A stretch of DNA of 64,000 nucleotides. It comes from CAZCVI01 sp964502145. GTDB lineage: Bacteria > Acidobacteriota > Aminicenantia > UBA2199. The DNA is taken from the NCBI GenBank assembly GCA_964502145.1, contig CAZCVI010000003.1, positions 1-64,000 on the forward strand, given 5' to 3'. This document shows, in pieces, positions 9,462 through 17,522 of this stretch; the first letter of the stretch is position 1, and the number at the start of each line of letters is the position of its first letter. The notes under the pieces were generated by a model. It ran no database searches. It was not told the DNA's origin and was given only the letters and a program-made list of their open reading frames with translations. A program made the translations under genes and the position numbers.

Positions 9462-10487
9462 ATGAAACGCATGATTGCCAAGCTAATAATACTGGTTTTT
9501 GCCACCCTTTGCTGCCAATATATATTAACTCATTTTTTATTGCAAATAGACGATTCACGGCTCAATCGCTATTTCTTCAGGTTCAATGAATATACCCGCC
9601 TCATCCATTACCTTAAAAAGAAGATAGACATCATCTATCTCGGCGACAGTACCACTTACTTTGTTGATGCGCATGATACAGATAAACGCAAAATAGGCCA
9701 GATGATTCGTTGCCTAGCCCCGGGATATTCATTGGCGCAGATCGCTCATCCGGCATATCAAGCCGATATCTACCTGGAGTTCTGCCGCTATATTGCCAGA
9801 CAACCCTACCATCCCGCGATGATCATTATTCCGATTAACATGCGTTCCTTTTCCCCGGTATGGGATAAGCAGGGGGACTCCCAGTTTGAAATCGAAAAGA
9901 TTGTATTACGCGGTGGGTTTGCCAAACAAGTGCTACTGGCTATTTACAAACCCCTGAAAATTTTGAACACCAATTTCCATGCCATCAGTCCAAAGGAATT
10001 TTCCAATACCCCGGTATTTAATGGAACCGTGCAGGTAGGCCGGGTAAAAGATTTCAACAACCCTGGGTTTCGCAAGCATTCCGATGATAATATGAAAAAG
10101 AAAATTTTGCTTTATTACATGTTCTCCCTCTCCCCGCACCATCGGAAAGTAAAATCGCTGGTCGCGATAGCCAAAACTTTAGCGTCAAAAAAGATAAAGT
10201 GTATCTTTTATTTAACACCGATTGATGTAAACACCGGTGAAAAATATTTTCCCGGTGGATTTTCCCGTCGTCTGGCCGAGAATGCCGCGTTGCTCCAATC
10301 ATTATTGGCAGCAGAAGGTTTTGAGTTATTGGATATTTCCGCAGCCCTGCCTTCCAGTACTTTCTTTTGGTATCCTTACCCCAACGAGCACCTCAGACAA
10401 ACAGGGAGAAAGTACGTGGCGGAAAAAATCAGCCAGCGAATCCTCGCATTAAGTCGTATCCAGAATAGATCAATTGCGGTTCAATGA
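9462..10487 (+). CDS. SGNH/GDSL-like protein paired with the MBOAT acyltransferase
   Basis: A 341-residue protein with an N-terminal membrane anchor or signal (about 5-27) and an SGNH-hydrolase-like domain. The block I motif is IIYLGDSTTY (about 58-67, catalytic Ser expected in GDS), and the C-terminal YPNEHLRQTGRKYVAE (about 307-322) supplies the His. AlgJ/AlgX- and DltD-type proteins of this fold act in the periplasm with MBOAT partners in polymer acylation. It follows the MBOAT gene by 17 bp with GGAG in front, so the two are an operon. Its last seven bases overlap the end of the convergent PilZ gene. Confidence 0.75.
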   Translation: MKRMIAKLIILVFATLCCQYILTHFLLQIDDSRLNRYFFRFNEYTRLIHYLKKKIDIIYLGDSTTYFVDAHDTDKRKIGQMIRCLAPGYSLAQIAHPAYQADIYLEFCRYIARQPYHPAMIIIPINMRSFSPVWDKQGDSQFEIEKIVLRGGFAKQVLLAIYKPLKILNTNFHAISPKEFSNTPVFNGTVQVGRVKDFNNPGFRKHSDDNMKKKILLYYMFSLSPHHRKVKSLVAIAKTLASKKIKCIFYLTPIDVNTGEKYFPGGFSRRLAENAALLQSLLAAEGFELLDISAALPSSTFFWYPYPNEHLRQTGRKYVAEKISQRILALSRIQNRSIAVQ

Positions 10488-10882
10488 GTGATTCCCAAGA
10501 TTTTGAGCCTTTTTTTTATAAATTCGTTAATGCGTGTGCATTGCGGGGGGGGTAATTTCACAAAATCACAGCCATAAGACAACCTCACGCCTATTTCGTC
10601 ATCAATCACATACGTTACGGAAACCTCCGCTTTATCTATAGTGCCCAGCGGTTGCGGGGCATGAATATCTCTTAAAATCAAATGGTCACCTACGCCGATG
10701 CGGGGAAGTTTGCAGCGAGTGCCTAAAAATCCGATACTATCATCGCTAATACTCAGGACAGTAACGGGCACCACTTTGGAACCGTTCATAGGAAGCGCCA
10801 CATTGGCAGACACACCCTCATCGAGGGTAAAAAACACCCGTTTAACCCCAAGTCTGTTTTCCTCCAGACTCCCAGTACTCAT
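10481..10882 (-). CDS. PilZ-domain protein
   Basis: A 133-residue single-domain protein that fits PilZ, the c-di-GMP receptor domain. It has a basic N-terminal stretch with spaced arginines (ENRLGVKRVFF, about 8-18) and a beta-strand ending ISDDSIGFLG (about 45-54), matching the D/N-x-S-x-x-G element. The remaining strands follow the beta-barrel pattern (VSVTYVIDDEIGVRLSYG). The RxxxR motif is imperfect, so nucleotide binding is not certain. GGGGG precedes the ATG. It overlaps the end of the opposing SGNH gene by seven bases. Confidence 0.65.
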   Translation of the reverse strand: MSTGSLEENRLGVKRVFFTLDEGVSANVALPMNGSKVVPVTVLSISDDSIGFLGTRCKLPRIGVGDHLILRDIHAPQPLGTIDKAEVSVTYVIDDEIGVRLSYGCDFVKLPPPQCTRINEFIKKRLKILGITH

Positions 10883-11104
10883 TGTTTACCCCCATTTGAG
10901 TTTTTTTCAAATTCATTTTACTAGCTCCGTGATTGCTCTTTATTATTATCTGATTATTTTCTTATTTTTCTGGCATTACCTCAATCTCTCATTATATTTA
11001 ACGAAAAAAAGAAAGTCAATAGTATTAAAGATTAAAATTCAAAAAGGATCGATGGGGGGAAAAGTGGGCGACAGAAAAAAAAAGCCAGCATGAAAAAAAG
11101 TATA

Positions 11105-11920
11105 TCACTTCAAGGTAAAAATAGGCAGTCCCACGCGGACAGGTTGTCCGATGATGTCGGCAATGGGCTCTGCCATCTGCTTGGGGATCACTAAAATAAT
11201 GGTGGAACCCATTTCAAAACGGCCCATTTCATCTAATTGTTGTACTTTCCAATCTACCGTGTGCCAGCAGTGTCGTTTGCGTTTCTTTTGAATAAATTCC
11301 ATCTTAATGCTTCCCACAAACGTGGCGCCCACGGCCACAAAATAATACCGTTGTTGCCCCCGGGCGATTTCTGCGACCACCCGCTCATTGCAGATAAACA
11401 GTTCATCCACATGGTTTAAGCCCATACTATTGACCGGATAAAGCCGGGAACCAGTATGAAGATACCGCGCCACAACGCCATTCACCGGGCAATGATAGCG
11501 ATGGTAATTGGAAGGGGATAAATAAATAACGGCCACATGCCAACCAGTAGAGAAATCAACCATTTCACCGATCAATTCAGAAACACAATAGGTTTTCCCC
11601 TTGACCTGGGTGACACAATCCTCATAGATCGTTTGCACTTCTGTCAACCGCCCATCAGCAGGTGAAACAATAGCCGACTCGGTCACCACCAGGGGTCTGG
11701 TCTGTGGATTCAAACGGCGCACAAAAAAATCGCTCAAACTCCGATAATCATCGACCTCGCCCTCGTACTCGGCCATATCTATGCCATACGATTTCCCATA
11801 AAAACGGATCAATCTCTTCACCAGAAAGCGAGGCTGGCGAATCTTCACAATACGCCCCCACAAGCGACTCAAGGGACGCAACGACAAAATCAAAAAAACC
11901 ACTTTAAACAGTATCGCCAT
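11105..11920 (-). CDS. psd: Phosphatidylserine decarboxylase proenzyme
   Basis: A 271-residue enzyme that converts phosphatidylserine to phosphatidylethanolamine at the inner membrane. Family motifs are clear: SLSDFFVRRLNP (about 65), VSPADGR (about 88), VIYLSPSNYHRYHCPVNG (about 132-149), VGATFVGSIK (about 200), and MGSTIIL near 238-244. In the last, autocleavage at Gly-Ser should generate the pyruvoyl cofactor. The start is placed at the second in-frame ATG (11920), which has GAGG nine bases upstream; the ATG at 11935 has none. Expected N-terminal hydrophobic segment is present. Confidence 0.93.
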   Translation of the reverse strand: MAILFKVVFLILSLRPLSRLWGRIVKIRQPRFLVKRLIRFYGKSYGIDMAEYEGEVDDYRSLSDFFVRRLNPQTRPLVVTESAIVSPADGRLTEVQTIYEDCVTQVKGKTYCVSELIGEMVDFSTGWHVAVIYLSPSNYHRYHCPVNGVVARYLHTGSRLYPVNSMGLNHVDELFICNERVVAEIARGQQRYYFVAVGATFVGSIKMEFIQKKRKRHCWHTVDWKVQQLDEMGRFEMGSTIILVIPKQMAEPIADIIGQPVRVGLPIFTLK

Positions 11921-12055
11921 GTTCTTAATCCTCATCAGGTTATTTTCAGGTTATTTTCCACAATCAAAATCATAAAAAACCAACGCCTTATATTGTACCT
12001 ATTTAAATAAAAAGTGTCAATTTAATTCCAGTTGTATCAGCCATTCCATTAGAGC

Positions 12056-12244
12056 CTGGATTCACCACCAAGTTTCAGAAAAAAACTGGACTATCTGGAC
12101 ATACTGGACATTCTGGACTTGCTGGACTTCACAAAACGTTTGATTTTTCCAGCTTGTCCAGTAAGTCCAGATAGTCCAGATAGTCCAGATAGTCCATCAT
12201 GCCAAGGTTATCCGTGGAGCTTATAAAAATGATGGTGAATCCAG
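12056..12244. repeat. MITE-like element with terminal inverted repeats and a 9-bp-unit hairpin core
   Basis: A 189-bp element. The left end CTGGATTCACCACCA pairs with the right end TGATGGTGAATCCAG with one mismatch over 15 bases. Inside, five 9-bp units CTGGACNNN run from 12085 and are mirrored by NNNGTCCAG units up to about 12195, around a short A/T-rich loop. No coding capacity. This covers most of the gene-free 11921-12358. Confidence 0.8.
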
Positions 12245-12259
12245 CTAGAGACAAAACAC

Positions 12260-12288
12260 TTGTATTTTTTTTCCGTGGTAGCTATAAT
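12260..12288 (+). promoter_or_regulatory. Promoter of the thioredoxin-like gene
   Basis: TTGTAT (12260-12265) and TATAAT (12283-12288), 17 bases apart, about 70 bases before the ATG at 12359 and immediately after the right end of the MITE-like element. Confidence 0.55.
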
Positions 12289-12358
12289 TAGAGAGCGTTA
12301 ATTTTTAATTTATTTGTTTCAATATAATTCTGAATTTAATCCTGTGGAGGTAAAAACA

Positions 12359-12901
12359 ATGGATTTAACACCCTATATCAACAAGGCATTAGACGCCGAA
12401 CAATACATCGCACTATTGGCAGAAAACCTGGAACTCCACCACCTGCACTATAAAAAATTCCAAATGAGCCCGGCGGACGAAGACCAATTAAAAAAGGTAA
12501 AACCCCTTAAAATACTGGTTCTAACCGAGCCCTGGTGCGGCGATTCTGTGGCCATATTCCCAGTGATCCGGAAAATGGCAGAAGTCAATCAATGGCCGCT
12601 CAAAATCCTCCGCCGTGATGAAAACCTGGACCTCATGGACCAATTCTTAACTGGCATGGGTCGGGCTGTACCCATTTTTCTCTTCCTGGCCCCAGATAAC
12701 ACCCTCATTTTCAAATTTGGTCCCAGACCAGAGGCAGCGCAAGCTATTTTCGAACAATACAGGGAAGAATTCAAAGCTGGCAGAATGGAGAAATCCGAAA
12801 TCATCAAAAAAATCCGTACCTTCTACGCCAAAAACAAAGGCACAGCCATCTTCAACCAACTCATGTCCCTGTGCAAACAAAACGACCTGATCACCACCTG
12901 A
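12359..12901 (+). CDS. Thioredoxin-family protein with WCGDS in place of CxxC
   Basis: A 180-residue cytoplasmic protein of the thioredoxin fold group often labelled thioredoxin_9. After a helical N-terminus, KILVLTEPWCGDSVAIFPVI (around 52-71) marks the active-site strand and helix, but the usual second cysteine is replaced (WCGDS). It therefore cannot form the standard CxxC disulfide. The cis-proline element is plausibly RAVPIFLFL (around 103). The ATG at 12359 follows GTGGAGG; an earlier in-frame ATG at 12314 lacks a ribosome site. Function of this single-Cys family is not established. Confidence 0.75.
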   Translation: MDLTPYINKALDAEQYIALLAENLELHHLHYKKFQMSPADEDQLKKVKPLKILVLTEPWCGDSVAIFPVIRKMAEVNQWPLKILRRDENLDLMDQFLTGMGRAVPIFLFLAPDNTLIFKFGPRPEAAQAIFEQYREEFKAGRMEKSEIIKKIRTFYAKNKGTAIFNQLMSLCKQNDLITT

Positions 12902-12930
12902 TGCCTTAACCCACCCCTTTGGGCAATCGG

Positions 12931-13665
12931 TTAGGATAGACTACCCGCTGGTTTGGACGTATGCATTAATGTATTGTTAATGATAGCGACCACCCGTTCC
13001 ACTTCCTCATGGATAAAAAAATGTTCCCCCGCAAAATAATACAGCGCACACAGTTTATGGCTATGTGTCCGCCAGCCGTGCATTTGTTCAGCCGTCACAT
13101 TTTCATCCTTGCCAATCAAAACCGAGATATCATAATCAAAAGGCACCACTTCCGCACCGTGCAGATATGTTTCGGCAATCTTAAAATCACTCCGTAACAT
13201 CGGTAAAAGCACTTCCAGTAATTCAGGATGATCGAAAAACTCTTTGGGTGTCCCCCCCAGTTCGATGATTTTTTCCTTGAATTGAGCTTCCGGTAACAGA
13301 TGGTAATGCTCCTCATCATCGTCATCGGGGATATTGGGTGCGCCACGACCCGAAAAGAAAATATGAACCGGTTCCGGTAAATGGTTGGCCCGTATTTTAT
13401 AGGCCAATTCATATGCGATAATGCCGCCCATACTGTGACCAAAAAGAGCATAGGGCCCCTTCTCCAATTCACCCCGGATGGTACGGAATACATCATCAAT
13501 CGCCTCATCCATGGAGGCATACAGGGGATCATAAATCCGTCTACCCCGCCCTGCCAATTCAATGGGCAAAAACTCAACGTGTTTGTCCAAATACAACCGC
13601 CACTTGTTATAGGAAGCCGCTGAACCACCAGCATAAGGAAAACAAAATAACTTGATCTTTTTCAT
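12931..13665 (-). CDS. Type II thioesterase (alpha/beta hydrolase) of the GrsT/RifR kind
   Basis: A 244-residue alpha/beta hydrolase. FCFPYAGGSAASYNKW (8-23), PIELAGRGRR (about 35-44), the nucleophile elbow GHSMGG (about 75-80), the acid in LIGKDENVT (about 186) and the base in GEHFF (about 216) are all in family-standard places. Such enzymes hydrolyse mis-loaded acyl groups from carrier proteins of non-ribosomal peptide or polyketide synthases. No such synthase is within 50 kb on the right or 13 kb on the left, so its partner must be elsewhere. A consensus promoter lies 83 bases upstream. Confidence 0.88.
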   Translation of the reverse strand: MKKIKLFCFPYAGGSAASYNKWRLYLDKHVEFLPIELAGRGRRIYDPLYASMDEAIDDVFRTIRGELEKGPYALFGHSMGGIIAYELAYKIRANHLPEPVHIFFSGRGAPNIPDDDDEEHYHLLPEAQFKEKIIELGGTPKEFFDHPELLEVLLPMLRSDFKIAETYLHGAEVVPFDYDISVLIGKDENVTAEQMHGWRTHSHKLCALYYFAGEHFFIHEEVERVVAIINNTLMHTSKPAGSLS

Positions 13666-13747
13666 GGTCTCTTACTCAATCTTCATTGCGATTTTATAAT
13701 CTATACTTATTATAATGCTTAGCGCGTAGCACTGGCACTAAAAGGCC

Positions 13748-13775
13748 ATTATACCAAATTTACCTGAATTGTCAA
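13748..13775 (-). promoter_or_regulatory. Promoter of the thioesterase gene
   Basis: Minus-strand TTGACA (13770-13775) and TATAAT (13748-13753), both consensus, spaced 16 bases. The transcript would have an ~80-base leader to the ATG at 13665. Apart from this, 13666-13965 shows nothing else I can name. Confidence 0.65.
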
Positions 13776-13965
13776 TCTATACACATATCTATACACCACC
13801 CCATTTCGCCCACGATTCCTATTTCCCAGGCCACTCCCATGTGACCCAAAAAGCCTGCTCAAAAAAAACAATGGCAAAAAAAGTTCAAAATATTCTTCAA
13901 CTTATGGTAAAATAGAACATGGTAAAATTCTATTCACAATAAAAGAGAAACCATGGGAATATAAA

Positions 13966-14364
13966 ATGGATTCCAATACAAAAAATAATGTGCGCCTGGA
14001 TAAATGGTTATGGGCGGTAAGAATCTTCAAAACACGTAGCCAAGCCGCTGAAGCATGCAAAAGCAATAAAGTACTGGTCAACGGAGAACCCACGAAATCC
14101 TCTTATTCAGTAAAAATCGGGGAAACCATCCTGCTCAAAAACCCCTTCATCACGCGCACCTTCCTGGTAAAAGGATTGCTGGAGAAACGGGTGTCAGCCA
14201 AAGTAGCGGTAGATTTCGTGACAGAGACCACCCCTGCCGAAGCATTCGAAATGATGACCTCGATAAAAAACAACCGGGTGGCCATTCGCGACCGGGGTGC
14301 AGGCCGTCCCACCAAAAAAGACCGCCGCCTGATCGAAAAACTCAGAGATAACGATGTAGAATAG
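13966..14364 (+). CDS. S4-domain RNA-binding protein (Hsp15/HslR family)
   Basis: A 132-residue protein with an N-terminal S4 RNA-binding domain: VRLDKWLWAVRIFKTRSQA (about 9-27) through KVLVNGEPTKSSYSVKIGETI (about 35-55). The C-terminal basic extension GAGRPTKKDRRLIEKL is typical of the Hsp15 family. E. coli Hsp15 binds free 50S subunits carrying stalled nascent chains and returns them to translation; the same role is inferred here. It is followed after 28 bp by the phosphatase-superfamily gene on the same strand. Confidence 0.88.
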   Translation: MDSNTKNNVRLDKWLWAVRIFKTRSQAAEACKSNKVLVNGEPTKSSYSVKIGETILLKNPFITRTFLVKGLLEKRVSAKVAVDFVTETTPAEAFEMMTSIKNNRVAIRDRGAGRPTKKDRRLIEKLRDNDVE

Positions 14365-14392
14365 TCATATAAATGTCAGGAGATAACCGATT

Positions 14393-15340
14393 ATGCCCAA
14401 ATTGATTTTTATTTTTTTCGATGGTATTGGAATTGGAACCCCAGCCACCAGCAATCCTTTTTTCGCTGCCCAGGCCGATTATTTCCCTCTCTATCAGGAT
14501 GGGTGCATCTTACCCGATGGCACACCGATCAAACCGATTGACGCCTGCCTCGGCATCGCGGGTATGCCTATGAGCGCGACAGGTCAAACCACCCTGTTCA
14601 CCGGCATCAATACCCCGGCCCTTCTCAATGAACATCGCGACAGCTACCCTGACACGATCATGAGAAAAATCATAAAAAACAAAAATCTTTTTGCCATGGT
14701 CAAAAAAAACAATTTCTACCCCCGTTTTCTCAATGCTTTTCCCGGTCATGCCGCTCTTTTTACTCCCAATCACATCCGCATTGACAATAACGGTGAATTA
14801 CAGTATTCAGTAGAATTCCAAAATAGTGTAAGACGCTCGCTCTCGGTCACGACGTGCATGATGATCGCCAACCAGATGATCCCCTATGGAAAAATGGATA
14901 TCCATCGCGAAATGTCGCTTTTTCATGACTATACCAACCTCTCCCTGAATTCCGATAAAGAATCTTTTCCGCTGTTCAGTCCAGAAAAAGCAGCCCAAAT
15001 CATCTTTAATGTGTCGCGAAAATACGACTTGCTCTTATACGAGTACTTTCAAACCGATTTTTATGGTCACGGCTTCGAAATGAATGATTGTATTCAACTC
15101 ATCCACGGGTTAAACCGATTGCTCAAACACCTGATCGCTTTACTGGATAGAGAAAACGACACACTCTTGATCACGAGTGACCACGGGAACCTGGAAGACA
15201 GCACCACGTACCTGCATACGTTCAATCCGGTTCCCTTGATCACCTGGGGGAATCACAGTGAAACATTGCGAGATCGTATCAGTAATCTGGCAGATGTCAC
15301 TCCCGCTGTGATTGAAATGTTTCAAGCGGCCCGCCAGTAA
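14393..15340 (+). CDS. Alkaline-phosphatase-superfamily metalloenzyme (phosphoglycerate-mutase-like)
   Basis: A 315-residue protein with the two-metal site layout of the alkaline phosphatase/iPGM superfamily. IFIFFDGIGIG (4-14) gives the first Asp ligand, SATGQTTLFTG (about 62-72) the nucleophile segment, DFYGHG (about 221) and TSDHGNLED (about 262-270) further ligands, and HTFNPVPLITWG (about 275-286) the final His. The size is that of short metalloenzyme-domain proteins, lacking the iPGM phosphotransferase insert. Substrate is unknown. SD-like AGGAG precedes the ATG. Confidence 0.8.
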   Translation: MPKLIFIFFDGIGIGTPATSNPFFAAQADYFPLYQDGCILPDGTPIKPIDACLGIAGMPMSATGQTTLFTGINTPALLNEHRDSYPDTIMRKIIKNKNLFAMVKKNNFYPRFLNAFPGHAALFTPNHIRIDNNGELQYSVEFQNSVRRSLSVTTCMMIANQMIPYGKMDIHREMSLFHDYTNLSLNSDKESFPLFSPEKAAQIIFNVSRKYDLLLYEYFQTDFYGHGFEMNDCIQLIHGLNRLLKHLIALLDRENDTLLITSDHGNLEDSTTYLHTFNPVPLITWGNHSETLRDRISNLADVTPAVIEMFQAARQ

Positions 15341-15360
15341 CTCGACCAATCCGAGCCGGT

Positions 15361-15825
15361 TTACAGTCCTTTCAAACGAAAGGCATTTTTAACCAGTTCC
15401 ACTTCTTCCCGTTTCTCCATTTCCAGAAGGTTATTAAACACAGCGCGGACTTGTTCCGATTCAGTGCTGTTAATCATCGCCTCGTATAAATGGATCAAAC
15501 AATCATCGTACTTTAAGGCCAAATCCACGATTCCATCCACCGTGAGTTCCGTGTTCACTTCAAGGGGAAGCCCCTCGCAGAGAGACATGGTCTCCTTGGG
15601 TGGGAGGAATTGAAACCATGTATTCAAAATCTGTTCCGATACGGCCTCCTCGTACTGGGAAAGGCTTTCATCCAGGTGTTTCTCATGTCGGCTCAGGTAA
15701 CCCAGCAGCATTTTTACCCGTTCTTTACCGGAGTTGTCACTCAAGCGCGCATAAAGTTCCCCCAGTTGGCGATGGAAATGTCTTGAATGATCCAGAACAT
15801 CTTTGGCTGTCTCAAACGACTTCAT
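15361..15825 (-). CDS. Conserved helical protein, ferritin-like/rubrerythrin-like
   Basis: A 154-residue, almost all-helical protein. Histidine- and glutamate-bearing helices (VLDHSRHFHRQLGELY, about 10-25, and YLSRHEKHLDESLSQYEEAV, about 43-62) and a C-terminal EMEKREEVELVKNAF helix resemble the four-helix bundles of ferritin-like proteins. The exact ExxH metal pairs of rubrerythrin are incomplete. The start is set at 15825 by GAGGAGG; the frame extends six codons further up. I do not recognise a specific family; metal binding is inference. Confidence 0.5.
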   Translation of the reverse strand: MKSFETAKDVLDHSRHFHRQLGELYARLSDNSGKERVKMLLGYLSRHEKHLDESLSQYEEAVSEQILNTWFQFLPPKETMSLCEGLPLEVNTELTVDGIVDLALKYDDCLIHLYEAMINSTESEQVRAVFNNLLEMEKREEVELVKNAFRLKGL

Positions 15826-16112
15826 AACATCCTCCTCTGACACTATTCTAGTTACTATTCCAGTTAATATTTATAATATTAATTTCTTCACCTTTCTATT
15901 ATAATCCGAATTAAAAAAAAAACAATAAATTTTCGTTCGGCAGCAATCGTATTCCTTTATTTATTTCGAGGCGTATTAATGGGCAAGCTGCCGCGCCTAC
16001 AATAGCACACATCAAAATGGGGCGTGTTGCGCACATTTGGCTCTAATTTGGTGAGAATAGTCGCAAAATCAAGGAGACTCCGCCCTCCAGCACTGAAAGT
16101 TGGAATTATTAA

Positions 16113-16395
16113 TTGACTGTTCACCTTATTTTGTAGAACCGTCACCATATTTTACTCTCCGTTCAACTTCCAACCCCGGCCGTTCACCCTATTTTACTCA
16201 ACCGTCACCTTTTTAGGCGGCCGTTCACCATCCAAACCTCTCCGTTCAGTATTTTTTGTAGAATTGATAGACTCCAAACCCGGAAGTTGAGTCATTTTTA
16301 TGCTCTGGTGACAAACCAACCGGGTTGGATGTATTTTTTTTACTCTCTGGTCATAAACCTATTGGTTGGATGGATGTTTTTTTCTCTCTGGTCAT
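16113..16395. repeat. Degenerate ~21-bp tandem array
   Basis: CCGTTCACC-like cores recur at about 16117, 16139, 16159, 16180, 16203, 16221 and 16242 (spacing 18-23 bases). CTCTGGTSAN cores then recur at 16303, 16345 and 16386 (spacing about 42, twice 21). Sequences between cores share TATTTTACTC or TTTTGTAGAA. This fills most of the gene-free 15826-16468. No open frame in it looks real. Confidence 0.5.
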
Positions 16396-16468
16396 TCTAT
16401 AACCTGGCCATTGAGGCATTTATGCTTAAAGGTGACTGTTTAGTCGCTTAAAGATTCTGAAAATTTGA

Positions 16469-16876
16469 TCATGTTGACCGCTTCTTTTCTGTCTCAATGC
16501 ATTCCTTGATGCGATTTAAAAAAATCGCTGCATTACTTAACTGCAATTGTGCATCTTCTCCAGAGGCAACGTAAAAATCATTATAATCACTGATATTCCT
16601 GATTTTGAAAGCGGCGGATAAAATAGTCGAGAATTCCGGTTCTATCTTACCCGACTTTATATAATGCAAGTTAAAATAAGAAATAATGCCAGTATGTTTC
16701 TTGGAATCAAATTTATCCAGTGCCAGAAGTGCTCTGACCGCATGAAACATGGCATAATAAGATCGGTTGATTGATTGCGAAAACTTTTTACTGGTGAACA
16801 TGATACGGGCGGTTTCCAACTCATCTTGTGCTTTTTCCTGTCGGTATTTGGATAAATCAAGCTGTTGTGGATCCAT
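16469..16876 (-). CDS. HEPN-domain protein (UPF0332), toxin-side partner of MNT
   Basis: A 135-residue helical HEPN protein. QSINRSYYAMFHAVRALLAL (about 37-56) and the C-terminal RNISDYNDFYVAS (about 97-109) are the conserved helices of the UPF0332 type, in which an Arg-rich RxxxDY motif replaces the classical Rx4-6H. HEPN proteins paired with minimal nucleotidyltransferases act as RNase toxins silenced by AMPylation in characterised systems. The start at 16876 gives a 20-bp overlap with the upstream MNT gene; the longer frame runs back through that gene and is rejected. Confidence 0.8.
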   Translation of the reverse strand: MDPQQLDLSKYRQEKAQDELETARIMFTSKKFSQSINRSYYAMFHAVRALLALDKFDSKKHTGIISYFNLHYIKSGKIEPEFSTILSAAFKIRNISDYNDFYVASGEDAQLQLSNAAIFLNRIKECIETEKKRST

Positions 16877-17225
16877 ATATTTCAATGCCCTCATTATAAA
16901 TATTCTGAAAATATGGCAAAACATCCCGGTACTCATTGTATCGGTGGCATGTTTCCTCGGTGATAGAAACGAAGATATCATACTTCAAAGACAACTGGGT
17001 CATAATGGTGGCTATTGGATAGGTGGCTTTTCTCAAGGTGCTCTCGTTTTCATCCACCAGAGCCATGATGTCGATATCCGATTCGGGATCCTGTTCATTC
17101 CTGGCATACGAACCATATAAAACCAACTGCTTCAATTTGCACCCAAAAACCTTCAAGACCTCTTCTTTGATATCAGACAGGATGCCTAAAAATTGTTTGT
17201 TCTTTATAACGTCAATCTGTTTCAT
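16857..17225 (-). CDS. MNT-type minimal nucleotidyltransferase (antitoxin of the HEPN pair)
   Basis: A 122-residue protein of the DNA polymerase beta-like nucleotidyltransferase group. The catalytic GSYARNEQDPESDIDIM (about 38-54) has the GSxAR helix and the DxD metal ligands. In known HEPN/MNT modules this enzyme modifies and silences the HEPN toxin. It precedes and overlaps the HEPN gene by 20 bp, the usual order. The residues around the active site are intact. Confidence 0.82.
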   Translation of the reverse strand: MKQIDVIKNKQFLGILSDIKEEVLKVFGCKLKQLVLYGSYARNEQDPESDIDIMALVDENESTLRKATYPIATIMTQLSLKYDIFVSITEETCHRYNEYRDVLPYFQNIYNEGIEIYGSTTA

Positions 17226-17273
17226 GTCATTAATCTCTGTAACTGTGGTTCCAGAATTTCATTACCAGATATA

Positions 17274-17302
17274 AGTATATTCTTAAATGAGTGTGTTGGC
17301 AA
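17274..17302 (-). promoter_or_regulatory. Promoter of the MNT-HEPN module
   Basis: Minus-strand TTGCCA (17297-17302) and TATACT (17274-17279), 17 bases apart, about 50 bases upstream of the MNT start. Confidence 0.5.
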
Positions 17303-17368
17303 CTCTTGTCCAAATATTTTTTATTTTTTTAGGAGCATTGCCCAGAGCCTTTATTGGTTCAGGCTACC

Positions 17369-17437
17369 TCACAGTTCATATGCGGTGTGAAGCGCCGTTG
17401 GGTTTACTACAGTATCTGCTGCATAATCACCGTACCA
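17369..17437 (-). pseudogene. Fragment of a third FGE-like gene
   Basis: Twenty-two codons read WYGDYAADTVVNPTA and then diverge before a TGA. The matching stretch in the two intact FGE-like proteins is WYGEYTADSRVNPTGA (gene at 20491) and WYGEIVTYTGVNPTGA (gene at 18708). The similarity starts abruptly at the Trp codon and stops just before the point where the candidate variable regions begin. It is a scrap left by deletion or recombination, showing that this FGE-like family once had another copy here. Confidence 0.6.
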
Positions 17438-17522
17438 AGTAGATTCGGCGTCCCGTCTTATGGCGCGTCTACAATAGGCCCCCAATAGGCGGGGATATCG
17501 CGATACCAGGAAAAAACAATGC

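Noticed and set aside
12085..12195. Regularly spaced CTGGAC units as a possible CRISPR array
   Set aside because: The units are 9 bp, contiguous, and inverted on the second arm; there are no spacers. They are hairpin arms of a MITE-like element.
15957..16148. A 63-codon minus-strand frame in the gene-free stretch
   Set aside because: It overlaps the start of the degenerate 21-bp array, has no ribosome site and no recognisable sequence.
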